Assembly (NCBI GenBank): GCA_009760855.2
Contig: WPIO01000011.1
Coordinates: 541,501 to 605,500 of the forward strand
Reading direction: 5' to 3'
Length of the DNA: 64,000 nt
Origin: Cristatella mucedo
Taxonomy: Eukaryota > Bryozoa > Phylactolaemata > Cristatellidae
Shown: positions 34,500 to 47,700 of the stretch, one piece after another
Numbering within the stretch: the stretch's first letter is position 1
Layout of the letters: each line of letters begins with the position of its first letter
Made by a program: the position numbers and the translations under genes
Notes under the pieces: model-generated
The model's input: the letters and a program-made list of their open reading frames with translations, nothing else
Databases searched by the model: none
What the model was told of the DNA's origin: nothing

Positions 34500-35623
34500 A
34501 GTTCACTTCTCCAGAGGCTGTGCCTTGTGCAAAGTGTGTTATAGCGATTGCCTAGATGACCTAGTCCAGCCACACTCGAAGTAGAGCCTAGAAATATGCC
34601 CAATTGGGGGGCTGCTAAAACTTTGAAGCGCGCCCTCGCCGACGCCGCCCCCTATCCCGTAGCTGCTGGCGAGGGGGGAGGCATGGGAAGCCAGAACGCT
34701 TAACCCGGACACACGCGGACCCGAACAATGCCCCGCCTTAATGGCCGCCAAGCTTATCCCCCTATTGTGAGGCTTTCGACCGCAAACGCGTCGGTGTGAC
34801 TTTTGTCTTGACTGCCTATGGGTTTGTTTGATGTCGATCGGTGAGCTGGTGCGGGGGCACCTTTGAGGCCGCCGCGCCGAGACGACCAGCATCAGCTACT
34901 GACTGCCGTCACGCACGCCTCCACCACCACCGCGGCCGCCGCCGATCTTGCCATCCAAGCTACCTTTGACGACGCTCGGCCTCTAATTCTCGACGGCTAG
35001 CTAAAAGTCGCTGTTGAGTTTCGATTTCGAATTCCAATCTCTGCCCTCCCGGACGCTAGGCCCTGTAAATTTTGCCTCCGGCAGCGAGTGCTAGAGCGTC
35101 GGCTTTTGTCCGACCGACTGGGAGTCTCGCTGGGGATGAAAGCTCCTTTTTTTCTACGAAATCCGGCTGGATAAGTAAGGCGACGGCATCTCGACGACAG
35201 AGCCACCTAGCACTTTCGAACGAGCAACTTCGGACGGCGTCTTCGCCGTTGCCGAGACGGTTCGCCTAGTTTGGAGGCTACAAGGTCACATTAATAATGC
35301 ACGGCCTCCGGTTAACTTCGGTGCCCGTTTACAGATGAGCGCACCCTAATTACCGATCCCATCAAATAGAGATTTCTCCCTTTAGTGAGGTGATGCCGGC
35401 GCAAGTCACACAGAGGCGACGGCAACTGTCAGAAGTGGGTCCCCGATCGATCGTGCGCCCATCGGTCGGAAAACGACCGCACGACCTTGTCCTGTCGCTA
35501 TTCTCCTCTCGCCCCTGCGATCCGTCAGTCGGGAGCACGTCCCGGGCCACCTGCCGGCCCCTGCGGTCCGTTCGAGGCATGGAGCTTCGCTAATTCGTCG
35601 TCGCGATAGCAGCCACACACGAA
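34500..35623 (+). promoter_or_regulatory. GC- and CpG-rich 5' region of the nuclear receptor
   Basis: This stretch is clearly richer in G, C and CpG than the AT-rich DNA to its left and contains no recognised mobile element. It probably carries the promoter and 5' untranslated region of the nuclear receptor. No TATA box or start site can be fixed by eye. Confidence 0.35.
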
Positions 35624-35726
35624 ATGGCCGTCAACCGGGTTAAGCAAGATGAAGAGCGGGCGCAGGGCGACAAGGCGACCCTGCCGCAGCAGCAGCAACT
35701 CCAACAGCAGCATGGAGGAGCCATCG
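35624..35726 (+). CDS. tll: Nuclear receptor exon 1: start codon and Gln-rich N-terminus
   Basis: ATG at 35624 opens 34 codons with a short Gln-rich stretch and ends ATCG|gtaagt, an excellent donor in phase 1, which fits exon 2. It lies in a GC-rich, CpG-rich stretch, as expected near a promoter. This first exon is chosen by phase and donor quality, not by protein conservation, because the tailless N-terminus is variable. Confidence 0.65.
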
Positions 35727-38700
35727 GTAAGTACGCCGCATGCCTTCCGAAACTTGACAAATTAATGACTCGGCGCTTAGCCGATACGTCTCGAGCCGGC
35801 CGCCTGCTGCCAGCCTCTGAGGGTTCCTTCTCTGAACTTCCATTGCTCGCCACTGTGCGAGCCGCTGCAGATGGCAGAAGTCAGGCGTGAACTTCGCCCG
35901 ACCGACGACCGTGAATCTTGCCCGAGGCATGCGAATAGAGGAGCGAGTCGAGCAAATGTCGAGTCTCGCCACAAGGCGAGTTACCCTGAACGGCGCAGAA
36001 TGCTGACGTTCAATCGCTGGTAGACCCCCGATCCCTCTCGATTTGACAAATAGTAGCTACTAGGCTCCGATCAGCTTCGAAGCTCGAGTAGCAGCGGCGT
36101 CTATCCAGGCGCCTGTAATTTCGCTTCCGGAGAGTCGTGAGAGTCAAAGCCCCCTCCTACCCCGGATGTTGGAAATCCCTCGGAGGGACAGCGACTAAAT
36201 GCACCGACGCAGCTACAGCTCGCGTCGAACGAAAAATGTAAGCGATTTGTATCCACCAGTCACTATCCACCTCCGGCCCCAAGAAAGCACCGAGCGCAGG
36301 CGAGTGAGCGTGGCATTGGGCTAGCACACAAGCGTTTTCAGATGGAAGGCGTGGCACGGACATTGGAGGCGGGGCTAATGTGGGTGGTTGAGGTGGCTTT
36401 GGGGGCGGTGGCTGTGGCCTAACGGTCATCAACTGCCAAAGCAACGCTCAGGTAGCTCAAGGTATAGAAGCAACTAACTTGTTCGTCGACTCTTCTGCGG
36501 TCGCACATTCGTAGAGGTTTGCTAAAAAGGTTGACTAATGGTGTAAGCTGAACATCAAACTTAAACAGGCGGTCGCCATCACTCTACGGTCGTTCTATAC
36601 GGTTAAAATTAGATGAATGACCACTGTACCTTTAAAGAAAAAGAAATTATTTGGAATAGTAGTTGATTCAAGTTATCAGCGATTAAGCTAGTTGGATTTT
36701 CAGAGCTCACACACTCTGCTTGGCGAGGTTATATTTGGCAGCCAGATAACGACCCTGAGCGAATTGCCAGGCGAGTCATGCAATTTTGAAAAATAATCCA
36801 CGTTTAGGGATAAATGGTTTGATGCTGCATTTGTGTGTGTGTGTGTGTGTGTGTGTTTGTGTATGTCTGTGTGTGTGTGCGTCTGTTTGTGTCTGTGTGT
36901 GTGTGTGTCTGTGTGTGTCTGTGTGTGTCTGTGTGTGTGTCTGTGTGTGTCTCTGAGTGTCTCTGTGTGTGTCTCTGTGTGTTCTCTCGCTGGGCACTCA
37001 GAGGATTCTTTGAGTAAGCACCGCTTTACAGCACGACACTCGCGAAAAGCACGAAAAGAGTTCACCTCGAAAAGCAAGACCTAAAAAGTGCCAATGTGAC
37101 CCACAGTGAGTTGGAATCAATCAAACAGCCAGTCCTTATTCGGGAGTCTCTGAGGTCGCTTCCGAGTCTTCATCCGAAATGTAGATCAAGAAAACGTTCG
37201 CCTTAGTTAATATAAGACTGCTTGGAGGAGACACGCCCTTCCACAGCAGAACGACAGAACGACGGGAGCTTGCTCGGACAGCTGCTAGAATCCGCTCTCC
37301 CTGAGCTTGAAATCGGCTTGCGATTTATTCTTAGCACAATATAAAGAATAATAATAATATTTACATCAACAAAATATTCCCATAGCGTCCTAAGAGAACT
37401 GAATCTCTTTTGTTGCACTTAAATATGCTGAAAAGGAGCACATTAATTTTTAGCTAATTGAGTGCACAATCAATTCAATTTAAGCACACACATGCCAAGC
37501 GCAAAAAGTACCTTTCCCCCTACCGATGGAGCAAATGATGTGAGAAAAAGATGGGTTTAGGCTTCTTTTTTTAAGTCGGGGTAGTCGTAACGTCAGTAAA
37601 AAGTGAGCACGCGGCTTTGGGAGTGCAACAACTGAGCAACTGTAGTTTTGATATTCAAAGATTTGAGATGGGTTAGAAACACAGAAGAACGATTAATGTA
37701 ACCACTTGATTTAGAAATTGCATTTACTTCTAGATATCCGCAGCATTCAATATCTGAACCTGCGAAGGCGTGTTTACTTTTTGATATGCTTGTTAGAGGA
37801 TGTTGAGTTTGTTAGTATAAAGAAATATTAAAAATGCAAAGAGAAATTGTGTATGTGCTTTTCCGGTTGCCAATAGCGTTGTAAATAACCCTCTCTAGAA
37901 TAACAACAAACTACTGGCGTTCATTTTGTTTACCCCACTTTCCAGAAGAACGGCTTTAACAGTCTAAGATCAAGTTATGGTTCTACTAGTCAGCTGCGAA
38001 GTAACATGTTTCTTGGGCCGGCAATTGCACTTCGTGTCTAAGATGGCGAGAACTCCGGTCGCGAAATATGAATACACTATTCGTTTGCATAGTGCCCGAA
38101 GAGAACGTACTAACTATTTACTTACACCTCGTACAAACCTCAATTCCTTTGGAGACCGTGCATTTAGTCCGTATGCTCTCACAGCCTGGAACTCACTACC
38201 AACTTTCGTCACGACATCCCCTGACTTGACCACGTTTAAAAAGAAATTAAAAATGCATCTAGTTATGACAGTATTTAGCGGGTGTGACAGCCCTCCGAAC
38301 GACCTGTCGTAGGGCTGGGTAGCTCGACTGAGCAACATACCTGCCGGCTCAAACACCAAAACCTGTATTACAAACCACGTCGGCCAAGCCCAAGTCTTCA
38401 CACTCAAGACGGCTGCCGCCATTGAGATCTCTAGCCTTCCCCTTTTCGTTGAACACCTTCGGCAGCCCTAATATTCTCTTGTATCCCATGCATGCGTTGT
38501 TTTTCGCACTGTCGGGCTATTGTTCGTTCAGAACCCACTCGACAGCTGGCGGCATTTATGGTAAACGGATGTCCCTAAAGATGCCGCTAATAAAAAAAAA
38601 TGCTAGCTGATTCAACAGCCCCTTTTGTATCGTGACAGAAGAGCCTTTACAGCTATGACCACCGCTTGCAGCGGCGATAAAGAATCACCCACCGCAGGAA

Positions 38701-41700
38701 TCGAACCCACGACCTCGGGCCGATCCGCCGAGTCCTCAAATCGCGCCTGCTGCTCGGTCCTCCGCTGGAAGCGCTCAGTCAGAGAAGCGGCTGTGCTTGT
38801 AGGGGAGCGACTGCTCGACATCCCCTGCAAGGTTTGCCGCGACAGAAGCTCGGGAAAGCACTACGGCGTCTTCACTTGCGACGGTGAGTTCGCTTCGGCC
38901 GCGTTGCTGAAACAGCGAGCGCATTTGCCGCACTTGTCCTGGCCCCGAACGCATGGAGGAGCCAACCCAGGCCTCCGAGTTACACGACCTCTCTGCTGCG
39001 TGTCCTCCTGAAGCCGAGTACATCGCTACTGCAACCAATAATAGCGCTACGGGTGGCGGCGTTGCCCTTAGCCCAATCTACGACAGGGTCATTTACTTTA
39101 ACTTCGGTGGCGGTCCGTTTACACCAAGTCGCGCCGGGTAACGCCGAAGCCGACAGTCCCCGATAGCTAGTAACGCCGTCTATAGCTCCACCAAGCCGAA
39201 CGGGCCAAGTCGGCGTTACGCAGGAGAATTTCCTATGGCGTACTCAGAGCTTTGGCGGCTTGCGGTACGTATACGGCAGCCGAAAGACTTTATTTCACGC
39301 CACGAAGAGAACGTGAGAAGCGCAGTGGAGTCAGGAGGGCAGTCAAAGAGGTGAGCAGCGTGCAAGTAACGGAAGCTCCTGAAAGCGCCGGAAAGGATGC
39401 GCAGGCAGTCCGCAGCAGGACAGCTTATGTCGCTGCGACGGAGATGGTCACGCGACCTCCACAGTCTAGGACATGCGGAGTAAAAGCTTCTGTCGCCAAC
39501 TACCCCTAAGCGCAGGAACTGCACTTCTCTAGACAAATCTGGTCATCGAGACCTCAACTTCGGCCGAGAAATGCACGCCAGTGGGCGCCCATTGCTATCT
39601 TGGCCTCACCGACGCGCTTGGGTCAACCGTGACAATCGTGAATGTACTGGACTTAATCGCAGCCGTCGAGCGTCCGCTGGAGCGTAATAACCGGGCACCT
39701 CCTGGACGCAAAGGAACGGCGGCGAGCGGGCTTTTGAAGTACCGACAGCGCGCGCGACGGCTGCATTCCTCGGCAATTTGGCTCCCAGCAGCCGACCACC
39801 GAACCGCACGCACCTCTTGACCGGATTCGCCCGGCGACCGCCGCCGCCGCTGCCGGTCGATGGCTGTCAATAAACGCGGCTAATCAGCAACTTAATTGCG
39901 TGACGGCACGCTCAGCAGGAGCTGCCGCCGCCACCGAAAGAGAACCGTGCGCAGCTCGGTCACGGACAGTCATTACACGACTGCGACTCCTCGCTCTGGC
40001 TCGACATGTGAAGTCTGGCGAGGTTCGAGCAGGGCGCGGGAAGAATCGCTCCGCACACGCCCATCGGCCGTGCGTCACGCGATCTCGGATGTGCGTCACG
40101 TGATCACGACCGTGCTCTGCGTGATCACAACCGTGCGTCACGTGATTACGTGCGTGCACGTTTGTGTGTGTGTGTGTGTGCGCGCGCGTGCGCTCGCATG
40201 CGAGAGCGTGCCCCCACACGCATCGGCCGGGATCGAGTGCTCCCAAAGCCTGAAACTCCCACTCGACTTTCGTCAGAACATCCCCTGACTTGACCACATT
40301 TAAAAAGAACTTAAAAACACACCTACTTAGGACAGCATTTATTGGGTCCCTGTGATTCGTCTTTCATGTGCTTATGCGTGCTGACACTGTGCATGCTGCC
40401 ACTAACCACATTTGCATGCCGACCCTGTGCAAGTCACCGCTAAACATGTTATTCATGTTGCTTATCAAGCATGATCTTACTCACCATTTAATTGCGTTTC
40501 CCTGTGCAGCAGATGTAAAGCATCTAGAAAGAGATTGAGTTCTCTGAGATCACTTTATCAAGTGCATTATTATTATTATTATTATCTAGCGAAATCTCGG
40601 ATATTGGCCCTCGCAGATGGCATGCGCTCGGGTACGCTCGCTCACTGCCCCATCCCGTTGGCCGAGCTTCTTCCTGGTAGCCCGACCGAGAGGACGCGCG
40701 TGCGTGAAAACGATCCAGTGCGAAAGTGAGCGCGGGTATATCCATAAGCGTAAAGGCTGGTATGCGACTGCACTCGTATTTCAAAGCACTGTGCTTATGC
40801 GTGCTGACACTGTGCATGCTGCCACTAACCACACTTGCATGCTGACCCTGTGCACGTCACCCCTAACCGTGTTATTCATGTTTATCAAGCATGATACCAC
40901 TCACCCTTCGACCGTGTTTTCTTTGCAGCAAATTTAAAGTGCCTAGAAATAGATCGAGTTCTCTGAGGCGCTGTATTAAGTGCATTACTATTAATAGTAT
41001 TTCATAGCTTTTTATCTTTCGACGCCAAATTTCCACAGCGGACCTCCGTTGCATTAAACACGCCGTTGCGCCGAAAGCAATTTATATCGTTGCACTATCT
41101 TCGCGCCGGTACGAAGAATATCAAGAATATGCTGTCGCACGCACGCGTTTTGTTCGAAGGCAAACCTTGGCACGAGTCATCACCGCGTGTGAAAATTTGG
41201 GTTAGGGCATACGTGAACTACTCCAGTTGCCACTGCGTGCCGTGCTCGCGATAACGCGATGCGGCTCGCTAGTAACAGCCACGCGCAGCAACGCGCGAAA
41301 TTCCGCAGCGGGAACTAGCCACCACAAGGCAATTGGTCGTGCGGCGTTGTCGCTGTTCCTATTTTGAGTCGCTTCCTCGCTAATTTAGCATGTTTCAAAG
41401 AGCATTTTAGCTTAGTTAGAAACGAGCGCGTTCTATCAAGGATTGGGCCCTCGGTGCATTTTCGTCCTACGGAGAAGCCTGCTTGGAAGGTCCAAGGAAG
41501 CGTGCGCTGGGTGGGCGCTATTTCTAAAGAACGCCGCCGAGCGCACGTCGGATGTTAAAGTCACGTTAGTAACGGCGTCGCACCACGCGCATGCGTCTGG
41601 CTGCCAGTTTCCGACAGTCTTTTCGTAAATGTGAAGCACCGCACAGAGATTATGTTCTCTTTTAGCACTATGCAAATGTATTATATATATATATATATAT

Positions 41701-44700
41701 AAAGGCAAGAGTTTCGCACGCTAAGAGAGTCGAACTGTCCACGAAGCGTGGTTCTACGCACGGCACGGGCTAAATGAGCAAACAAATGCTGCCGGCCGGT
41801 GGAAAAGAGAGGTCACCTCGTTTTTTCTCGTAAAGCGCCTAGAAAGAGATTGAGTCTCTGAGGGCGCTTTATCAAGTGCATTATTATTATTATTATTATT
41901 ATTATGGCACCCCTCCGACGACTTCCGGCAGCGCTCGGGATCTCGCCTCGGTCACCCTTGAGCGTGCTTCGGCGTGCGGATCGATGCGTGTGCAGCTGCA
42001 CCACCGCTGCTTTCCTTCGTGCTGCTAGCCGCGCGACTTCTGTCGGTCCGCTGCTAGGCGGGCTCGACGGGAGACTTCTAGGCGCTTGTAGGAGCTGCGG
42101 AAGCGACGGCCGATGAAAGCCATTGGCAGCCGCCCTTTTTCCGCTCTTAGGATGTTCAGGATTCTTCAAGAGAAGCATACACAAGGGCCGGAACTATGCT
42201 TGCAAAGCGCAGGGCGACAGAAGAGGTCAGTGCCCAATAGACAAGACTCATCGGAACCAGTGCCGAGCATGTCGCCTGAAGAAATGCTTCGAAGCCAACA
42301 TGAATAAGGAAGGTAGGGCACGCAAAGATTGGGCTGCTCAGGGCGCCCCGCGGGTGCCAGGGACGCTAGGGGCGGATGTGGGCGGGAGGGGCGGGTGGGG
42401 CGGGTAAAGAGCAGTTGACGTCTGGACGTCGCGCCGGCACAGGCGGGCTGCATTCCCTCTTAAAAAAAAATCCTAGCTGATTAAACAGCCTCTTTTTGTA
42501 TAGCGACAGAAGAGCCTTTACGGCTATCACCACCGCTTGCAGTGGCGATAAAGGATCGCCCACTGCAGGAATCGAACCCACGACCTCGGGACCAAGGTCG
42601 TGAAAGCAACCACCTTACCTAGTGTGCCATCACGGCTCACCGTCTTTTGAGCCGGTGCACGCTGCCAGCCGGACACTGCGATCGGTTGCTTTCTGTTAGC
42701 TACGGGTTTAACTACCTTGACAGATTCAAGGCCAGCGGATTTAACCTTCTACAGATACGTAGTGGTCGAAGAGTCCAAGCGGCTGTGCCCAACGCTCGCC
42801 GCTGCCAATGCAGCATTGCCAGCTGCGAGCGAAACTTCACTTCGGTCTCTGCAGCGTAGCTATTTTGCAATTTCGCCGAGCCGCCGTTCCTGCTCGTAGC
42901 AGCTCCGAATTCACGGACAGCTACAGATGAGCGACATCTTTTCGATATACCGATTTGGCTATTGCAACCGGGCGCGCCGCCGCGATGCGACGCTTCGAAG
43001 CGCTGCCCGAGCGCCGCTCTCCCTGCAGCCGTGCAGCACGAGAGGGGGCCTCGAAAGCCCAAGTCGACGTCGGACGGTCACCAGCTGGAGGCGTCCGGCA
43101 ATCGATCTTCGGCGCCGAGCTCCGCTAGCGACACCAAGCCGCCCGTCGTTTCGCGAGAGGCCGCCGCCGCCACAGGAGATAGCTCGCGCCTGTCGGCCAC
43201 TCTGCAGCAGCAGGCCTTCCAGGCCGGGTTCACGCACTCGCTCCTGCTCGCCGAGCACTATCAGGAGCTGTCCATCCGCTCCGAGATGGACGGCCTAGTG
43301 CGAGCCGGCGACGGTCTTCGAGACGTCGCTTCTCGCTTGCTCGTCAGCGTCGTGAATTGGATTCGACACGTTCCGTCATTCAGGATATTGCCCACCAGCG
43401 ATCAGGTAGGTGCGAAGCTTCGTAAGACCTAAGCATACAAAAATACTACAGTCGAGCTAGGCTAATAATTTCTGAGGGATCCGAGCAGTCCCCCTATTCC
43501 TATGCTAAAACAAACCAGTCTTTTTGAAGGTCACGTCGCCGGGAGGTGGGGGGGTTTGAACTAAAGCCAAGGTGTGGCAAAACACCGCAAGAGCATTGAA
43601 TATCTATCCGTGCGTTCTGCAACTCACTGCAAGAGGAGCAATAAACTACGAGTTAATGACATTGAGTCTATCCGGCAGAGACGAGCATGCGAAAGCACAC
43701 AAGACACACTGGGCCACCCGTTAGTAGGGACTCTTTTAGTAGCATGCACTGAATCGTGCACACGCACGCTGGCAAGGCACACAGGAACAAAAAAGACGAG
43801 TTTACTGGGGCACAGGTCGGCCCTAAGCAGAACGGAGGTGTCCTTGGCTGAGACTTCAATCATGCAAATTCAACCTTTTTAGCGGCAGAAGCTGAAAGCA
43901 AGCTCCCGACTTCTCGCGCATACGAATGCGATCACCAAAGCTTGTCAATTTAGTTCAAGCAGCGTTGAGATGACTTGAAGCTGAGGAGCGAGTAGTGCAA
44001 GAGCACAACGTAGAAGCATGGAGGTCGGATAAGTAGGCTGTTGAAAGAATCGAATGAAGCGCCTGTAATACCAGAGAAAGGATCTTGAAGTCGTTTGATG
44101 TCAATAATAAGAATAAGACACCAGTGAAGCTCTGAGAGAACTGCTGCGATGCGGCAGCTACTCAGTTGATGGCAGACCAGAATGGCGGCCAATTTTTAGA
44201 CCAGGCGCAGATGATCAAAGGCACGGGGCAGGAGTCCTGAATAAAGAGAACTGCAGCAATCCAAATGTGACGTCACGAACAAGTGACTAGTTTCTGGTGA
44301 GTCGTGGTGATTTCGATATCTATTTTGTGAGCCCATCTTATTGTGCTCCGACATTCGTGCACTGCCTTAGTCCTACCATCTTCAGGCTCACATTCAAACC
44401 CCTATTCCTATAAAAGACCACCCCCATGACCCAATATCCCCCTGCGATTGTACCCTATCGACATCTACTGTTCCCCTGTAGTAGTAAAAGTTGGCACAGA
44501 CACACTAGGGGCGAGCACACCGACGAGCACACCGCCACCTCTCCAGTGCGTCCACGTCCTAACTTCTCTCTACGTTGGGTCCGAGCTGTCTCCTGAGTCT
44601 TACCTCTGTTCACCAGCAGCAGCCAATCAAAGGTGGATTAGTGAACTACAGCTGCATACTGGCGTGCACGCAAGTCACATGCTCCCTGCTATCTAAAGAT

Positions 44701-47700
44701 GAAATGTCAAGGAAGGAAACAAAACCAAGCCAAAAGAAGATTCCCCACGGCAGGCGAAAACAAAAGCCCGAAATGTGAAGGCATTGCACGCAAGACACAG
44801 CACTCAAAAAGTAACTAGCTAAGCACATTACATCCTCATAGGTCGGCAGGTTACCGTGACGTATTCATGGGCTTCATGAGTATGCGGGCCTCCTTACAGC
44901 TGCTCACAGGATGCACACTGGAGCGAAGGCTGCTTACCGATCAGCTGCTTACTTGGGCCACAGGCTTCTCGACAGCACTTGGACATGGCCAAGCCCCCTG
45001 CTCCATCTTACACTGTAGCCCTGTGCCCCCTCTCTCCACCATTCAAGTTTCCTAGGCCTCACCTAGCCACCGGCAGGTATCACGCTATGGTCGACCATCG
45101 TTTTCAAACCTGTTTCCGTCGCCGCTCCGGGCTTCGACGAAGAGCTGACCTTCAAAGCGGCCGTCCCAACTTAATCACCGATCGTCGTCGTTGGTCGATT
45201 TCCTGCAGCCGTACTTTTAAGGCCCGCGTCCGTTTAGGCTTGAGCCGCAGGCTTGAGCCGCGTCGACGGTCGCTGCCGTCTCGGCGCCAGTCTTTTCCAA
45301 CCGTCTCCCTACCGGTCAGCGAGGCCTGGCAAACCGCTGCCATCCGTTGCTCCATCGCCGCCAGGTGCTGCCGCTTCCGGTCGCTTCTGTCGGCCCCTTC
45401 AGTCCGACCAGCGTTCACCAAACCGACATGCAGTAGCCGTGCTGTTTCCAAAGCCATACAAAGCAGTAGGTAGTCACCCTTGAGTACTTTCGCATGCAAG
45501 AGTAGGCATTCAAGGAAGAGAGGCAGATGCCTGCGCCAGTCTGACGGACTGACGTAAGCAAAGTTTGAGCCTCCACTGTAAGTTCAGTAGCCGACTTTCA
45601 AAATCGTCAACTTTGTAACCACGAAGAAGCTCGTCCCCCGGTTCAATACCAGTGGACGGTATAGTGCAGCGCTGTTAAAACACAAGCGGCCACAACTGGG
45701 TGCCAAAAGCAACAGTTTATTGTGGGCCTGCTGGTAATGGCTACGCGCCGGTGCAAGCGCTTTACGCGGCACTCACTGCACCGACGGAGTTAACTGCGTG
45801 AGAACTCCCGAAGCCCAACTATAATAAGCCACGGTACGCCTGCGTCGCTAGCGATAGTTCCGACCCCGAAGGCGGACCTCGCTAGGTGTCTGAAACGTAG
45901 TCGGTCCACATCCTGACCGCTCTTTGTCTGACCAAAGCTCCATTCTAACCCTGAGCGGATCTCACTGTCAGACTGACAACTCGCTCCGCTCCCGATTAAC
46001 TAATGTGTCCCCTACCCAATTCTGCGTCGCTAGTCCGCCCGCTACGGGTTGCTCTAGGTGCCCTAGTCAGACCCATCAAGGCAAGGGCTAGTGTAGTGGC
46101 TAGCCTGCGAGTTGCCCCAGTGCAACTTGAAAACGCTCAAGCATCGTTGCAGTCGGCCACGGCTGTCACCGGATATAACGCAGCGAAAATTTAGCACCGG
46201 TGCAGTAACAGTACGCACACTACCTATCACACCGCCACTCTTCCACACATCCGTCTCAACTGTCGCTGGGTCCTATCGCCATGCCTCTCTCTATTCATCA
46301 GCGGCAGCCAATCAAATGTCGGTTAGAGGACCGAAGCAGCATAGCACCCGGCACCCAAGCCACATCCCGGCTTCTTTGTGCTCATCTGACCATCTGTGGA
46401 TTTCACACTCCCTACAATTAAAATATTCACATCTGAGAAGTGCAAGGGGACTCGGCTGGAGCCGCACGTACGCGGTTGTTGGGTCTGCCTAACATGCCAA
46501 GCCACTGCCTCTTCTGGCCGAGAACAGTGGACTCACTTTTCAAACACAAATACAACAGTAGGGATTTAAAGCCCGTACTTTTTAGTCCTGTTTTGAAAGT
46601 CGCACGATGCACAGCTGTCTCAGTGGCTCAGTCGGTCGAGCACTGGACCTGTCAGCCCGAGGCTTTGGGATCGCTCCCTACTCAAGGCGAAGCTCTTGTT
46701 AGGCCTTCAGTCCTACTGCAGACTACGACCTCCGATCGCGACGTAATTTGCAATTACTGCTCGAAGAAAAAAATGTGCCGAATACCCCACTGCGTGACCA
46801 TCCTACCAACTTTCCCTCCTTAATGCGATTTTACGACTAGACGCTAGTCAAAGTCCAAGATCAGCTTGAACCTCAGACTAAACGACAGGTCGGTCGCCAC
46901 CAAATAGTTCTGGGCTTACAGCTGACATACAGAAAACAAGGAATACTAAGAGTAGGCTTTAAAAGGCTGTCTAAAATTCAGATCTCGCTGCAGTTTGGCA
47001 TTTGAGGATTATTGTAAATCGTCTCAATCAATTTGAGCAAAGGCCAAGTCTACATTTCGTAGGAAAATAGTTGAATCACAGTTCAGTAAACCCAAAAGTG
47101 TTGTCCTTATATTGATAATCTTCTTAAGCACTGCTCTTCACTTCGCCGAATCTTGATAGATATTCCTGAACTTCCCATCTTGGCCGAACAAGCAGACAAT
47201 TCAGTTTTTCGCGCTCAATTCCCGGAACAGTGCATACTTTACAACCGTCATCTAGATTGAAAGGCGTGCTTCGGCTACGATGCTCGAAAATAAAGCCACC
47301 TGCCTTGAGACTAGCGCCAGATGACTGCCGAAAGTCCTTACATATTTTTAACTACATCTGACCTCACATTTTAACTTGTCCAGTAATGCCGGTTAGTGTC
47401 AGCAGTGAGATTCTTATAGCTGACTACATTACGATTTTTGGTCATAACTTGGGAAGAGATCTTGGGGAGAGGACTGCGGTTGGACGGACGAGAGCAAGCA
47501 GAAGGACGGGCGAGAAAAGAACAAAGATGGCATTAGCATCTGAGGTCAGGGAAGAGATAAGGAGGGAAGATAAGGAGACATGAAGATGGTTGGGAATGAC
47601 GAACTGAGAGATATTATACGAGGAGGAAACGTCCCGAGTGGGACAGTAGTTTCTAAAATAAAAGAAAGAGCTACAGTTTCGAGTGGAACGAAAGACGGTG

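Noticed and set aside
36700-37084. His/Thr- and Val/Cys-rich open frames
   Set aside because: They are caused by the GT/GTCT microsatellite.
42461-42645. tRNA gene on the minus strand
   Set aside because: Box B is good, but the head continues into a repeated non-tRNA body shared with several other loci, so it is a SINE.
44979-45473. 164-codon Arg/Ser-rich open frame
   Set aside because: No domain, an opposite-strand open frame of similar length, and GC-rich context suggest chance.
46615-46705. Functional tRNA gene
   Set aside because: The 5' half is tRNA-like but box B is degraded and no acceptor stem pairing was evident.
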